Below are positions 1-6,720 of a stretch of 46,187 nt of DNA, piece by piece. Below the pieces are notes generated by a model. The model did not search any database, was not told the origin of the DNA, and saw only the letters and a list, made by a program, of their open reading frames with translations. The DNA is from an uncultured Ruminococcus sp. (GTDB lineage: Bacteria; Bacillota; Clostridia; Oscillospirales; CAG-272). Each line of letters starts with the position of its first letter. Position 1 is the first letter of the stretch. The translations under genes were made by a program, and so were the position numbers. The stretch is taken from positions 1-46,187 of the forward strand of contig CACYYS010000011.1 in assembly GCA_902778725.1 (NCBI GenBank). Reading direction: 5' to 3'.

Positions 1-1149
1 CCGGCAGCACATGCTGCGGACGTCGCTCGGTTCCATATCGCTGTTGATATAGTTGGAGAAGTAAGGCGTGCCGTACTTTGCCGTCATCTCGAAAAGGAGA
101 CGGTTGTTCTCGGTATCCGACCAGTCAAAATCGCGGGTGATGGAGTAGGTGGGGATCGGATACTGGAAGCCGCGGCCGTTGGCGTCCCCCTCGATCATCG
201 TCTCGATGAACGCCTTGTTGACCATATCGATCTCTTTCTGGCAGTCCCCGTAGGTAAAGTCCATCTCCTTGCCGCCGACGATAGCCTTCTGCTCCGCGAG
301 ATCCGCGGGAACGGTCCAGTCAAGGGTGATGTTGGAGAAGGGCGCCTGCGTGCCCCAGCGGGACGGGGTGTTCACGCCGTAAACGAAGGACTCGATGCAT
401 TTTTTGACCTGATCGTAGGAGAGGTTGTCCGTCCGCACGAAAGGAGCGAGATAGGTATCGAAGGAGGAGAAGGCCTGCGCGCCCGCCCACTCGTTCTGCA
501 TGATGCCGAGGAAGTTGACCATCTGGTTGCAGAGGGTGGCAAGGTGGCTCGCCGGGCTGGAGGTGATCTTGCCCGGGACGCCGCCGAGCCCTTCCTGGAT
601 CAGCTGCTTGAGGGACCAGCCGGCGCAGTAGCCGGTGAGCATGGAAAGATCATGGAGGTGGATGTCGGCGTTTTTGTGCGCTTTGGCGATCTCGTCGTCA
701 TAGACCTCGGAGAGCCAGTAGTTTGCGGTGATGGCGCCGGAGTTGGAGAGGATCAGCCCGCCGACGGAATAGGTGACGGTGGAGTTCTCCTTCACGCGCC
801 AGTCGACCGCCTTGACGTACTGATTGACCAGTTCCTTGTAGTCGAGGAGGGTCGAGCTGATGTTGCGGAGTTTTTCGTGCTGGCGACGGTAGAGGATGTA
901 CGCCTTCGCCACGTCGGAATAGCCCGCCTGGATCAGGACGGACTCCACGCTGTCCTGGATATCCTCGACCGAGACGAGAGAATCCTTGACCTTGGGCTCA
1001 AAATCCGCCGTGACCTTCAGCGCGAGGAAATCGATCACGCTGGGCGCGGACTGCCTGCCGCAAGCGTCAAAGGCGAGGGAGATCGCCTTGGAGATCTTGG
1101 ATATATCGAAATCGACGATCCGATTATCTCTTTTTACTACTTGATACAT
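1..1149 (-). CDS. nrdD: Anaerobic ribonucleoside-triphosphate reductase, N-terminal part (runs off the left edge)
   Basis: This open frame has no stop before the window edge, so only the first 383 codons are present. The start is the ATG at 1149, preceded by AAAGGCGG at good spacing. Residues 1-95 look like an ATP-cone regulatory domain (MYQVVKRDNRIVDFDISK..., later VEDIQDSVESVL and AYILYRRQHEKLR). The following sequence (NADIHLHDLSMLTGYCAGW, VYGVNTPSRWGTQAPFSN, GRGFQYPIPTYS, DVRSMCCR) matches the class III, glycyl-radical NrdD family, which reduces NTPs to dNTPs without oxygen. The glycyl-radical C-terminus and zinc cysteines lie outside the window. The activase nrdG lies directly upstream on the same strand, although in many genomes it follows nrdD. 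Identification is confident. Confidence 0.95.
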   Translation of the reverse strand, partial: MYQVVKRDNRIVDFDISKISKAISLAFDACGRQSAPSVIDFLALKVTADFEPKVKDSLVSVEDIQDSVESVLIQAGYSDVAKAYILYRRQHEKLRNISSTLLDYKELVNQYVKAVDWRVKENSTVTYSVGGLILSNSGAITANYWLSEVYDDEIAKAHKNADIHLHDLSMLTGYCAGWSLKQLIQEGLGGVPGKITSSPASHLATLCNQMVNFLGIMQNEWAGAQAFSSFDTYLAPFVRTDNLSYDQVKKCIESFVYGVNTPSRWGTQAPFSNITLDWTVPADLAEQKAIVGGKEMDFTYGDCQKEIDMVNKAFIETMIEGDANGRGFQYPIPTYSITRDFDWSDTENNRLLFEMTAKYGTPYFSNYINSDMEPSDVRSMCCR

Positions 1150-1192
1150 AACAAATAACCGCCTTTCGCTATCATAAAATCAGATTACTCTA

Positions 1193-1221
1193 ATCTTATC
1201 ATAGGGGAAGGCGGTTGTCAA
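1193..1221 (-). promoter_or_regulatory. Sigma-A-type promoter of nrdD
   Basis: On the minus strand TTGACA (plus 1216-1221) is followed by a 17-base spacer and TAAGAT (plus 1193-1198), the latter preceded by TGA, which gives an extended -10. It sits about 45 bases upstream of the nrdD ATG, so nrdD can be transcribed independently of nrdG. Confidence 0.8.
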
Positions 1222-1228
1222 GACAAAA

Positions 1229-1276
1229 CCACAAGATATAGTGGTTAAAAATAACCAAAAATACTATATGTAGATT
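1229..1276. promoter_or_regulatory. Pair of NrdR-box-like sites between nrdG and nrdD
   Basis: Two 16-bp elements, CCACAAGATATAGTGG (1229-1244) and ATACTATATGTAGATT (1261-1276), resemble the known NrdR consensus acaCwAtATaTwGtgt. Their starts are 32 bp apart, i.e. about three helical turns, which is the usual geometry of NrdR box pairs. They lie just upstream of the nrdD -35 box, so NrdR repression of nrdD is the likely role. The nrdR gene itself is not in the window. Confidence 0.75.
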
Positions 1277-1972
1277 TTACACTCCCCGCAGCTCGGCGCA
1301 GGGGAGCACCTCGCGGACGGAGGACAGGAGACTCTCCATCTCCCCGTCGCGGTACGCGGTGAAGCCGGATCCGATCAGATCGCCGGTATCGTTGAACTTT
1401 TGCAGGAAGTAGCGCTTTGCCCCGCGGATCATCTCCGCCGCGGCAAGGAGATCCGCGCGGCTGTGCAGCTCGCGGACGACGGTGGTGCGGAACTCGTAAT
1501 CCACCGCGCCGGAGAGGAGAAAGTCCATGCTGCGGCGGATCGGGGCAAAATTCAGATTCTTCACACCGACCGTATCGGCGTAGCGCGCCTCGCAGTTTTT
1601 CACGTCCATCGCCACATAGTCGCAGAGCCCCGCGCGAACGATCCGCTCCAGCCGGTCCGGGAAGGAACCGTTGGTGTCGATCTTGACGGCGTAGCCGAGC
1701 GCTTTGATCTTCCCGAGTAAAGGAAGGATCGCCTCGTCAAGGAGCGGTTCCCCGCCGGTGACCGCAACGCCGTCGAGGATCCCCTTCCTCTTTTGCAGAT
1801 AGGAAAGGATCTCCTCCTCGGTGCAGAGCGAGGCGGTATCGGGCGGCTCGGTGACAAGTCCGGGATTGTGGCAGAAGGGACACAGAAAATCACACCCGTG
1901 CGTAAAAAGCGTACAGGCGACCCTGCCCGGAAAATCGAGCAACGTCATCTTCTGGAGGTATTGAATGTACAT
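1277..1972 (-). CDS. nrdG: Anaerobic ribonucleotide reductase activating protein (radical SAM)
   Basis: The 231-residue protein has a CxxxCxxC-type [4Fe-4S]/SAM motif in the segment GCDFLCPFCHNPG near residues 27-39, preceded by MTLLDFPGRVACTLF, which is typical of NrdG and related activases. GVAVTGGEPLLD (around residues 68-79) is the conserved GGEP SAM-binding motif. It would generate the glycyl radical on NrdD, encoded immediately downstream. The start ATG at 1972 follows GGAGAGGA. Length and motifs fit the longer NrdG/pyruvate-formate-lyase-activase-like subgroup; the pairing with nrdD makes the role clear. Confidence 0.92.
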   Translation of the reverse strand: MYIQYLQKMTLLDFPGRVACTLFTHGCDFLCPFCHNPGLVTEPPDTASLCTEEEILSYLQKRKGILDGVAVTGGEPLLDEAILPLLGKIKALGYAVKIDTNGSFPDRLERIVRAGLCDYVAMDVKNCEARYADTVGVKNLNFAPIRRSMDFLLSGAVDYEFRTTVVRELHSRADLLAAAEMIRGAKRYFLQKFNDTGDLIGSGFTAYRDGEMESLLSSVREVLPCAELRGV

Positions 1973-2001
1973 AGCGGTTCCTCTCCAAAGGCTTTTTTAT
2001 T

Positions 2002-2030
2002 ATTATACAGGAAAGGAAAAGAGAAAGCAA
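2002..2030 (-). promoter_or_regulatory. Probable promoter of nrdG
   Basis: On the minus strand TTGCTT (plus 2025-2030), a 17-base spacer and TATAAT (plus 2002-2007) lie about 30 bases upstream of the nrdG start. The -10 is perfect and the -35 matches four of six bases. Confidence 0.55.
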
Positions 2031-2084
2031 GGAGAGGCGAAAAAGAAAGCAAAAGAAAAACTGACAGTTTTTTTGGAAAAACGA

Positions 2085-2113
2085 TTGACAAGCGGGGCTT
2101 GCGATGCTATAAT
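2085..2113 (+). promoter_or_regulatory. Consensus promoter of tRNA-Gln
   Basis: TTGACA (2085-2090), exactly 17 bases, then TATAAT (2108-2113): a perfect sigma-A promoter 22 bases upstream of the tRNA. Confidence 0.9.
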
Positions 2114-2134
2114 AAACGAGCGTTCAAAAATCGA

Positions 2135-2208
2135 TGCGGAATTGTGTAAGGGTAGCACGACAGACTCTGACTCTGTTTGTGAGGGTTCGAATCCTTCTTC
2201 CGCAGCCA
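2135..2208 (+). tRNA. tRNA-Gln(CTG)
   Basis: The acceptor arms TGCGGAA/TTCCGCA pair, followed by discriminator G and encoded CCA (2206-2208). The anticodon stem ACAGA/TCTGT encloses loop CTCTGAC, giving anticodon CTG. The T arm contains GGTTCGAATCC. A consensus promoter precedes it and a strong terminator follows, so it is a single-gene unit. Confidence 0.93.
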
Positions 2209-2210
2209 AA

Positions 2211-2247
2211 AAAGATCCAACCGTCTTTTGACGGTTGGATCTTTTTT
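2211..2247 (+). terminator. Rho-independent terminator of tRNA-Gln
   Basis: GATCCAACCGTC (2214-2225), loop TTTT, GACGGTTGGATC (2230-2241), then TTTTTT. The stem is flanked by A/T runs, so it could also work in reverse. Confidence 0.9.
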
Positions 2248-2260
2248 CGTTCGTTTAAAA

Positions 2261-2413
2261 AGGATTCGAACGGGACGGGTTTCAGAAGACACTTTCGCTC
2301 CGCGAAAGTCGCTTTCGATGCCGCGCCGCAAGGCCGCGGCGCCGAATTGCAGTCCGGTGGACTGCAAGAGCATCCCCGCGCGGCCGCAGCCGCGGCGAAT
2401 CCTTCTTCCGCAG
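2261..2413. repeat. Hairpin-rich element with tRNA-derived ends
   Basis: The segment starts with AGGATTCG (2261-2268) and ends with its inverse CGAATCCT (2396-2403). Between them are four strong hairpins, including ACTTTCGC/GCGAAAGT (2291-2309), GCCGCG/CGCGGC (2320-2340) and TTGCAGTCC/GGACTGCAA (2347-2367). The 18 bases 2396-2413 (CGAATCCTTCTTCCGCAG) exactly repeat the 3' end of the adjacent tRNA-Gln (2188-2205). No convincing ORF is present. It could be a small non-autonomous repeat, a degenerate tRNA duplication or the trace of an integration event. Confidence 0.6.
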
Positions 2414-2421
2414 ATATAGTC

Positions 2422-2453
2422 AAAAAAACAACGCGGCTCTTCGGAGTCGCGTT
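2422..2453 (-). terminator. Terminator overlapping the end of the HTH gene
   Basis: On the minus strand AACGCGACTC, loop CGAA, GAGCCGCGTT is followed by a run of T. It overlaps the stop codon of the HTH regulator gene. Confidence 0.8.
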
Positions 2454-2670
2454 ATTTCTTGTATTCTTTCGGAATCCCTAACAGATCATCAGCGGAAACC
2501 TTGAAAAAATGGCAAAACGCGATGGTGTCGTCGATGCTTGGCTCGCATTTTCCGCATTCAATATAGGATACTTTCCGCTGCGTCATACCAACAGCTTTGC
2601 CAAACGCTGTTTGACTAATATCGGAATCTTCCCTTAAATTCCGGATTTGTTCTCCAAACGGCAGTTTCAT
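2452..2670 (-). CDS. Small XRE-family helix-turn-helix regulator
   Basis: The start is set at the ATG at 2670 because AGAGAGGTGAGAAA lies just upstream; an in-frame ATG at 2688 lacks a site. The 72-residue product is essentially one HTH_3/Cro-C1 domain: GEQIRNLREDSDISQ is helix 1, TAFGKAVGMTQRKVSYIECG forms the helix-turn-helix, and PSIDDTIAFCHFFKVSADDLLG is the C-terminal helical pair. It is AT-richer than most neighbours and divergent from the membrane-anchored protein at 2808, whose promoter region overlaps its own leader. A repressor of the divergent gene and of itself is a reasonable inference. Target and signal are unknown. Confidence 0.85.
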   Translation of the reverse strand: MKLPFGEQIRNLREDSDISQTAFGKAVGMTQRKVSYIECGKCEPSIDDTIAFCHFFKVSADDLLGIPKEYKK

Positions 2671-2716
2671 TTTCTCACCTCTCTGCAATTATTATGCCAT
2701 AGACAAGAATTCTCTA

Positions 2717-2744
2717 TTGACAAATAGAAAAAATCGTCTATAAT
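2717..2744 (+). promoter_or_regulatory. Promoter of the membrane-anchored gene, with inverted repeats
   Basis: TTGACA (2717-2722) and TATAAT (2739-2744) are 16 bases apart. The flanks carry TAGAC (from about 2700) and GTCTA (about 2736-2740), and AGAATTCT lies between them, so an operator for the divergent HTH protein is plausible. Confidence 0.65.
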
Positions 2745-2807
2745 TAGCAGTGGTTTTCATGTTTACGGCATGGATGCAATCATATGAATGAAAAAGGATG
2801 GACGATA

Positions 2808-3248
2808 ATGAACGATAATAACGAAAATGCTACTACAAACAAAGACAAAAAAGCAGATTTTTTTGCCAATGCACTGGCAATCTTTTTTGTTATCATTCTA
2901 TTGCTAATTGCTTTTATTTTTATACGCTCTTGTTCTGAAGTTTCGAAGAATGATACTACACCAATCAAAAGCGGGACTGTAACAAATGTATATAAGTATT
3001 ACGCTACCGGCTTAGCAAAAAGAAACGTGGAAGAAAAGTTGAATTATCCTGCTTCATCTTCCTTTCAATCAGAAAGTGAAATGACAGTAACATATAATTC
3101 TGCAACACAAAAGTATTCAGTAAAAGGATATGTGGATGCAGCAAATGCTTTCGGTGCAAAAGAGAGAAAATACTTTACTGTAACAATGAAGATAAGCGAA
3201 AAAGGCGAGAAAGTATACTCCTCCGATGTTACTGTCACTTTTCGATAG
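2808..3248 (+). CDS. Membrane-anchored hypothetical protein, AT-rich gene
   Basis: The start is the ATG at 2808, which follows AAAGGATGG at suitable spacing; an upstream in-frame ATG at 2784 has no ribosome site. The 146-residue product has a short polar N-terminus, one transmembrane segment (ANALAIFFVIILLLIAFIFI, about residues 21-40), then an exterior domain. That domain contains ...NVEEKLNYPASSSFQSE... and VKGYVDAANAFGAKERKYF, a pattern I associate with small mobile-element or phage-borne anchored proteins of unknown function. It stands divergent to the small HTH regulator and differs from its surroundings in base composition, suggesting the pair was acquired together. No enzyme motif is visible. 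Confidence 0.7.
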   Translation: MNDNNENATTNKDKKADFFANALAIFFVIILLLIAFIFIRSCSEVSKNDTTPIKSGTVTNVYKYYATGLAKRNVEEKLNYPASSSFQSESEMTVTYNSATQKYSVKGYVDAANAFGAKERKYFTVTMKISEKGEKVYSSDVTVTFR

Positions 3249-3268
3249 TACAAACATTGTTACTCGCG

Positions 3269-3309
3269 CAAAAAGCCCGACCGCCTTTCCGAGCGGTCGG
3301 GCTTTTTGC
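3269..3309. terminator. Bidirectional terminator
   Basis: AAAAGCCCGACCGC (3271-3284), an 8-base loop, and GCGGTCGGGCTTTT (3293-3306), with A and T runs on either side. It separates the AT-rich pair from the BlaI cassette. Confidence 0.9.
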
Positions 3310-3379
3310 GTTTGAGTGGGAAAGATGCAAGCGAGGCATCCGCAGCCGCGACAGATCTTCTCTTTTTTTCCAAAAGTTC

Positions 3380-3426
3380 TTGACAACCCCGGACTATTGT
3401 GATAGTATAGACTACGAGGATAGTCC
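3380..3426 (+). promoter_or_regulatory. Promoter with two BlaI/MecI-type operators
   Basis: TTGACA (3380-3385), 17 bases, TAGTAT (3403-3408). Two 14-bp dyads of form ACTAY-N4-RTAGT occur: ACTATTGTGATAGT (3393-3406), in the spacer and -10, and ACTACGAGGATAGT (3411-3424), near the start site. They also form a larger GGACTAT/ATAGTCC pair (3391-3426). This fits autoregulation by the BlaI-like product. Confidence 0.75.
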
Positions 3427-3438
3427 GGAGGTTTTTGT

Positions 3439-3789
3439 ATGAAAGTATTCGACAGCGAAATCAAACTGATGGAGATCATCTGGCGGCAGGAGCCCGTGAG
3501 CGCAAAGGACGTGAGCCGCTTTGCCGCGGAGGAGATCGGCTGGAACAAAAACACCACCTATACCGTGCTCAAAAAGCTGATCGACAAAGGTTACGTCGGA
3601 CGTGAGGAACCAGGCTTTATCTGTACGTCGCGGATCCGAAAAAGCGAGGTGCAGAAAAGCGAGGCGAAGGGCCTTCTGGAAAAGCTGTTTTCCGGCTCCA
3701 GAAAAGCGCTGTTTTCCGCTTTGCTGGAGGATGAAACGCTGACAGACGCCGAGATCGCGGAGCTGCGCGCTCTGATCGATAAGAGGTAA
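3439..3789 (+). CDS. BlaI/MecI/CopY-family transcriptional repressor
   Basis: The 116-residue protein has the family's winged-helix N-terminus: SEIKLMEIIWRQEPVSAKDV, then WNKNTTYTVLKKLIDKGYV and the wing. The C-terminal helical part (residues about 70-116) would be the dimer region that is cleaved on induction in BlaI/MecI. Start ATG 3439 follows CCGGAGG. It is followed after three bases by an M56 metallopeptidase gene, the classic sensor partner, and preceded by two dyad operators. In related systems the signal is beta-lactam binding, but here the sensor lacks the penicillin-binding domain, so the inducer is unknown. It probably controls the four downstream genes. Confidence 0.9.
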   Translation: MKVFDSEIKLMEIIWRQEPVSAKDVSRFAAEEIGWNKNTTYTVLKKLIDKGYVGREEPGFICTSRIRKSEVQKSEAKGLLEKLFSGSRKALFSALLEDETLTDAEIAELRALIDKR

Positions 3790-3792
3790 GAG

Positions 3793-4707
3793 ATGGGCGA
3801 AGTGTTCTATTGGCTCTTCAATATGAGCGTCGCCGCCTCTCTCGCGGGGACCGTGATCGCGCTTGTCCGGCGGTTTTGGCGGATCCCCCGGCGGGTCGCC
3901 GTGATCCTTTGGATCATTCCCTTTTTGCGGTTTTGGTTCCCCTTCGGCATCGGGAGCCGATACAGCCTGATGACGCTGCTCTCCCGCTTTACCACCAGGA
4001 CCGTGACCGTATACGAGGGGAAGCTGGCGTCCTTCAGCGTTATGAACAGCGTTATGGCGGCAAACAGTTATTTCCCGATCACGTACAAGGTCGATCTGCT
4101 GGGGGACGTTTTTGAGATCGCGGCGGTCGTGTGGGCGATCCTCGCCGGCGCTGTCGTGATCACGATGGCGGTCCTCTGCTTCACGACGCTTTCCGAGCTG
4201 AAGACCGCCGACCGGCTGCGCGATCACGTCTATCTCTCAAACAAAGTCACCTCCCCCGCGGTATACGGGATCTTCCGACCGCGGATCGTGATCCCGGCGT
4301 CCGTATCGGACTCCGCCGATCTCGACCTGATCCTGCTGCACGAGGAAAGGCACATCCGCCGGCTGGACAATCTTTGGCGGATCGCCGCGTTCCTCACCGC
4401 CGCCCTCCACTGGTTCAACCCGCTTGCGTGGCTGTTTTTAAAGCTCTTTCTCTCCGATCTGGAGCTGGCCTGCGACGAATCCGCGCTCGCCCGGCTGCCC
4501 GCCGACGTAAAAAAACGCTACGCACACGCGCTGCTCAACGCAGAGGAAAGCAAAACGCTCTTTGCCTCGGCATTCGGCGGAGCGAAGATCCGGACAAGGA
4601 TCGAACACGTCCTTTCCTTCCGGAGGATGACGGCGGTCTCCGCCGTCGGATCCGCTGTTCTCGCGGCGGTCATCGCCTACGTTCTGCTGACGAACGCCGC
4701 ACCGTAA
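3793..4707 (+). CDS. BlaR1/MecR1-type M56 membrane metallopeptidase, short form
   Basis: The 304-residue membrane protein has several hydrophobic segments (two N-terminal, one near 110-135, one at the C-terminus) and the M56 zinc motif HEERH starting at about residue 183, with the third ligand region LELACDESA about 40 residues on. It would cleave, or trigger cleavage of, the BlaI-like repressor encoded just upstream. Full-length BlaR1/MecR1 is about 585-600 residues and carries an extracellular penicillin-binding sensor; this protein stops soon after the protease domain, so it senses something else or works with the proteins encoded downstream. It starts four bases after the repressor's stop codon, and a good ribosome site for the next gene overlaps its end. 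Confidence 0.88.
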   Translation: MGEVFYWLFNMSVAASLAGTVIALVRRFWRIPRRVAVILWIIPFLRFWFPFGIGSRYSLMTLLSRFTTRTVTVYEGKLASFSVMNSVMAANSYFPITYKVDLLGDVFEIAAVVWAILAGAVVITMAVLCFTTLSELKTADRLRDHVYLSNKVTSPAVYGIFRPRIVIPASVSDSADLDLILLHEERHIRRLDNLWRIAAFLTAALHWFNPLAWLFLKLFLSDLELACDESALARLPADVKKRYAHALLNAEESKTLFASAFGGAKIRTRIEHVLSFRRMTAVSAVGSAVLAAVIAYVLLTNAAP

Positions 4708-4717
4708 GGAGGTTATG

Positions 4718-5707
4718 ATGAAAGAGAAAAAACTCACTCTCTACTGGCTTTGCTCCCTCGCCGGCGTGATCGCCGCTTCCTTTTACCCGCTTTGGATGGG
4801 GGTCCGGGTCATCAGCGACATGATCCGAGACGGGAGCGTCCAAAAGGAAAACTATCCCAAATACATCATTCCGTATACGCCGATCGCTTTCGCCGTTATT
4901 CTCGGGGCGCTTCTGGTGCCGCTGTTCGTCAAACGGCTGAAGCGCTTTGCCCTCCTCGGCGGCTCCGCGCTGTCTCTCGCCTCGTTCTTCGGTTTTGAGC
5001 TGCTGTTTGAGCGCAAGGTGGTCGTTACAACGACCGAGACCGTGGCAAAGCTCGCGGACTGGCAGATGTATCTCTGCCGGGTGGTCCCCCCGGAAGAATA
5101 CGCCGGCGAGCGCGTGGAAGTCATCCGAACGGAAACGGCGGCCGATCTCCTGATCGGGGAATACAATCCGGCGTTCAAACTCCACTTTTACCTGATCTCG
5201 GCGGTCCTGATCCTTGCGATCCTGAACTGTCTTTACGGCTTTGCGCAGATGATCCGCTCGGGCGACCGGAGCCGGAAAACGGCGCTGATCCTCCAGACCG
5301 TCTCCGCGGCGCTTTTTCTCGGGCTCTGCATCCTCGCCTGCTTCACGGCCTTCTGGCGGGACGGCAGCATCACGGTCTCGCCGCTCTCCGCTTCCCTGAT
5401 GGCTCTCTTCTTCATTTTGCTCGGGGTCACGGTCGGGATCTTTACCGGATCGCTGCTTCTCGCACAAAAACGCACGATCGCTCTCGGCGTTCCGGCCGCC
5501 GCTTCCCTTCTCACCACGCTGGCGATGTACGCGGGCGAGATGATCCTGCTCCACGGGCATCTCTACCGCTTCGGCTCCGGACTCTTCTTTGAAGGGATCC
5601 CCGGAATCGTTCTGGCGCCGGTCGATCTCCTCGTCATTCTCGCGGCGGGAGGGGTCACGTATCTTTTGATGCGCTTTGCCCGACGCAGTCAAACTGCAGA
5701 AAGGTGA
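4718..5707 (+). CDS. Polytopic membrane protein of unknown function in the BlaI/BlaR cassette
   Basis: About 329 residues with roughly seven or eight hydrophobic segments: YWLCSLAGVIAASFYPLW near the start, IAFAVILGALLVPLF, a hydrophilic exterior stretch around residues 100-165, then further helices up to VDLLVILAAGGVTYLLM. Two ATGs (4715, 4718) follow AAGGAGG; the second is better spaced. It begins directly after the M56 gene, so it belongs to the same operon. I do not recognise a family or catalytic motif. Because the M56 protein lacks a sensor domain, this protein and the following lipoproteins are candidates for sensing or effector parts, which is inference from position only. Confidence 0.75.
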   Translation: MKEKKLTLYWLCSLAGVIAASFYPLWMGVRVISDMIRDGSVQKENYPKYIIPYTPIAFAVILGALLVPLFVKRLKRFALLGGSALSLASFFGFELLFERKVVVTTTETVAKLADWQMYLCRVVPPEEYAGERVEVIRTETAADLLIGEYNPAFKLHFYLISAVLILAILNCLYGFAQMIRSGDRSRKTALILQTVSAALFLGLCILACFTAFWRDGSITVSPLSASLMALFFILLGVTVGIFTGSLLLAQKRTIALGVPAAASLLTTLAMYAGEMILLHGHLYRFGSGLFFEGIPGIVLAPVDLLVILAAGGVTYLLMRFARRSQTAER

Positions 5708-5711
5708 TCTT

Positions 5712-6686
5712 ATGAAAAAAGTTTTATCCGGTCTGATCGCGGCGCTCGCCGCCCTGCTACTCGTTTCCTGCGCGGGGACCGCCGACGTTCCGGACGCCGG
5801 GACCGCCGACGTCCCCGATACCGGCGCCGCGCCTGCGTTTCCGCCGAAAGACCCTTCAAAACTTTATGTGTGGGAGAAACCGGGGTTCGGCGGCGACTTT
5901 ACCATTACCCTGAACGCCGACGGAACGTACTCATACTACGCCGGTTATCTCAGCAGTTATATCGGAATCGGAACGTGGAAAAGCGAAAACGGCGTCCTGA
6001 CGATGACCGAGAACAAGGAGCTTTGCGGGAATGACAACGTATTCCGCTTCCGCGTCGGCGACGACGGTCTGCGCTATATTGCGGACGGCTCAAGCAAATT
6101 CATATACGTCAACGTTCAGGACGGCGACAGGTTTCAGGTCTTCGGCGAAACTCTTGTAAATCAACAGAATTATATCCCGGATTACAGTTCAGCAAGCACG
6201 CTCCACGCCGACGTGTTTTTGGAGAAGCTGAAACGGGACGGGTATCACGACGGCGGGAAGATCAAAAAAGACTACAACACCAACAACATAAAAAGGATCC
6301 GCAATATCACGCCCCCTGCCGTTTTGGAGGAGAATCCCGATCTGGAGCTCTTTTTCACAGAAGACGGCTATCACTGCTTTTTGATGGTCCGGGGCGAGAT
6401 TTACCGATACGACACGTTGGGCGGATCCCATCACCTCCTTGTGCTGTGGGATTATGACGGAAACGGAACGAAGGATCTGGTCTCCTATCATTCGTGGGGC
6501 TCGGGGGTCAGTTATCTTTCCGTCACGGTCACGGATTTGACGACCATGGAAGAACTGCCTGTCATCACGCGCATGATTTTGCGGGAACCCGCCTTCCGTT
6601 TTACTTATAACGGAGAAAGCGTCTTCATCGACGGAAAAGAACTGACGTTTTCCGACGGCGCGTTTCACTGCGGGGATCTTTTTTGA
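5712..6686 (+). CDS. Lipoprotein with C-terminal WD/propeller-like unknown domain (full-length paralogue)
   Basis: The start at 5712 is chosen because it follows AAAGGTG and gives a proper lipoprotein signal: MKK, a hydrophobic core, and lipobox LVSC with Cys20. The 324-residue product carries an N-terminal domain (about residues 55-150; GGDFTITLNADGTYSYYAG, GTWKSENGVLTMTENKE) that resembles small beta-barrel lipoprotein modules built around a lipocalin-like 'GTW...L.L' pattern. The second half (LFFTEDGYHCFLMVRGE, LLVLWDYDGNGTKDLV) is beta-rich and has a DxDGNGxKD loop that could bind calcium. It follows the membrane protein closely and probably belongs to the BlaI-controlled operon. A truncated copy lies next door. 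Function unknown. Confidence 0.75.
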   Translation: MKKVLSGLIAALAALLLVSCAGTADVPDAGTADVPDTGAAPAFPPKDPSKLYVWEKPGFGGDFTITLNADGTYSYYAGYLSSYIGIGTWKSENGVLTMTENKELCGNDNVFRFRVGDDGLRYIADGSSKFIYVNVQDGDRFQVFGETLVNQQNYIPDYSSASTLHADVFLEKLKRDGYHDGGKIKKDYNTNNIKRIRNITPPAVLEENPDLELFFTEDGYHCFLMVRGEIYRYDTLGGSHHLLVLWDYDGNGTKDLVSYHSWGSGVSYLSVTVTDLTTMEELPVITRMILREPAFRFTYNGESVFIDGKELTFSDGAFHCGDLF

Positions 6687-6720
6687 AAAAGCGGAGGGTG
6701 AATACAAAAAGGAGATTGTT

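Noticed and set aside
544..1158. 204-codon plus-strand open frame
   Set aside because: It lies antisense to nrdD, has no ribosome site and no recognisable domain; it is a GC-rich shadow of the minus-strand gene.
1150..1276. Cobalamin riboswitch upstream of nrdD
   Set aside because: The gap is too short and lacks the B12-box; NrdR-like boxes explain the conserved look.
2206..2413. Complete integrated element between the tRNA 3' ends
   Set aside because: Only about 190 bases without any integrase gene lie between the copies, so an intact element is excluded.
2396..2413. Second tRNA gene
   Set aside because: Only the T-arm and acceptor 3' half are matched; the 5' half and anticodon arm are missing.
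3793..4707. True beta-lactam resistance sensor (BlaR1/MecR1)
   Set aside because: The penicillin-binding sensor domain is absent and no beta-lactamase gene follows.
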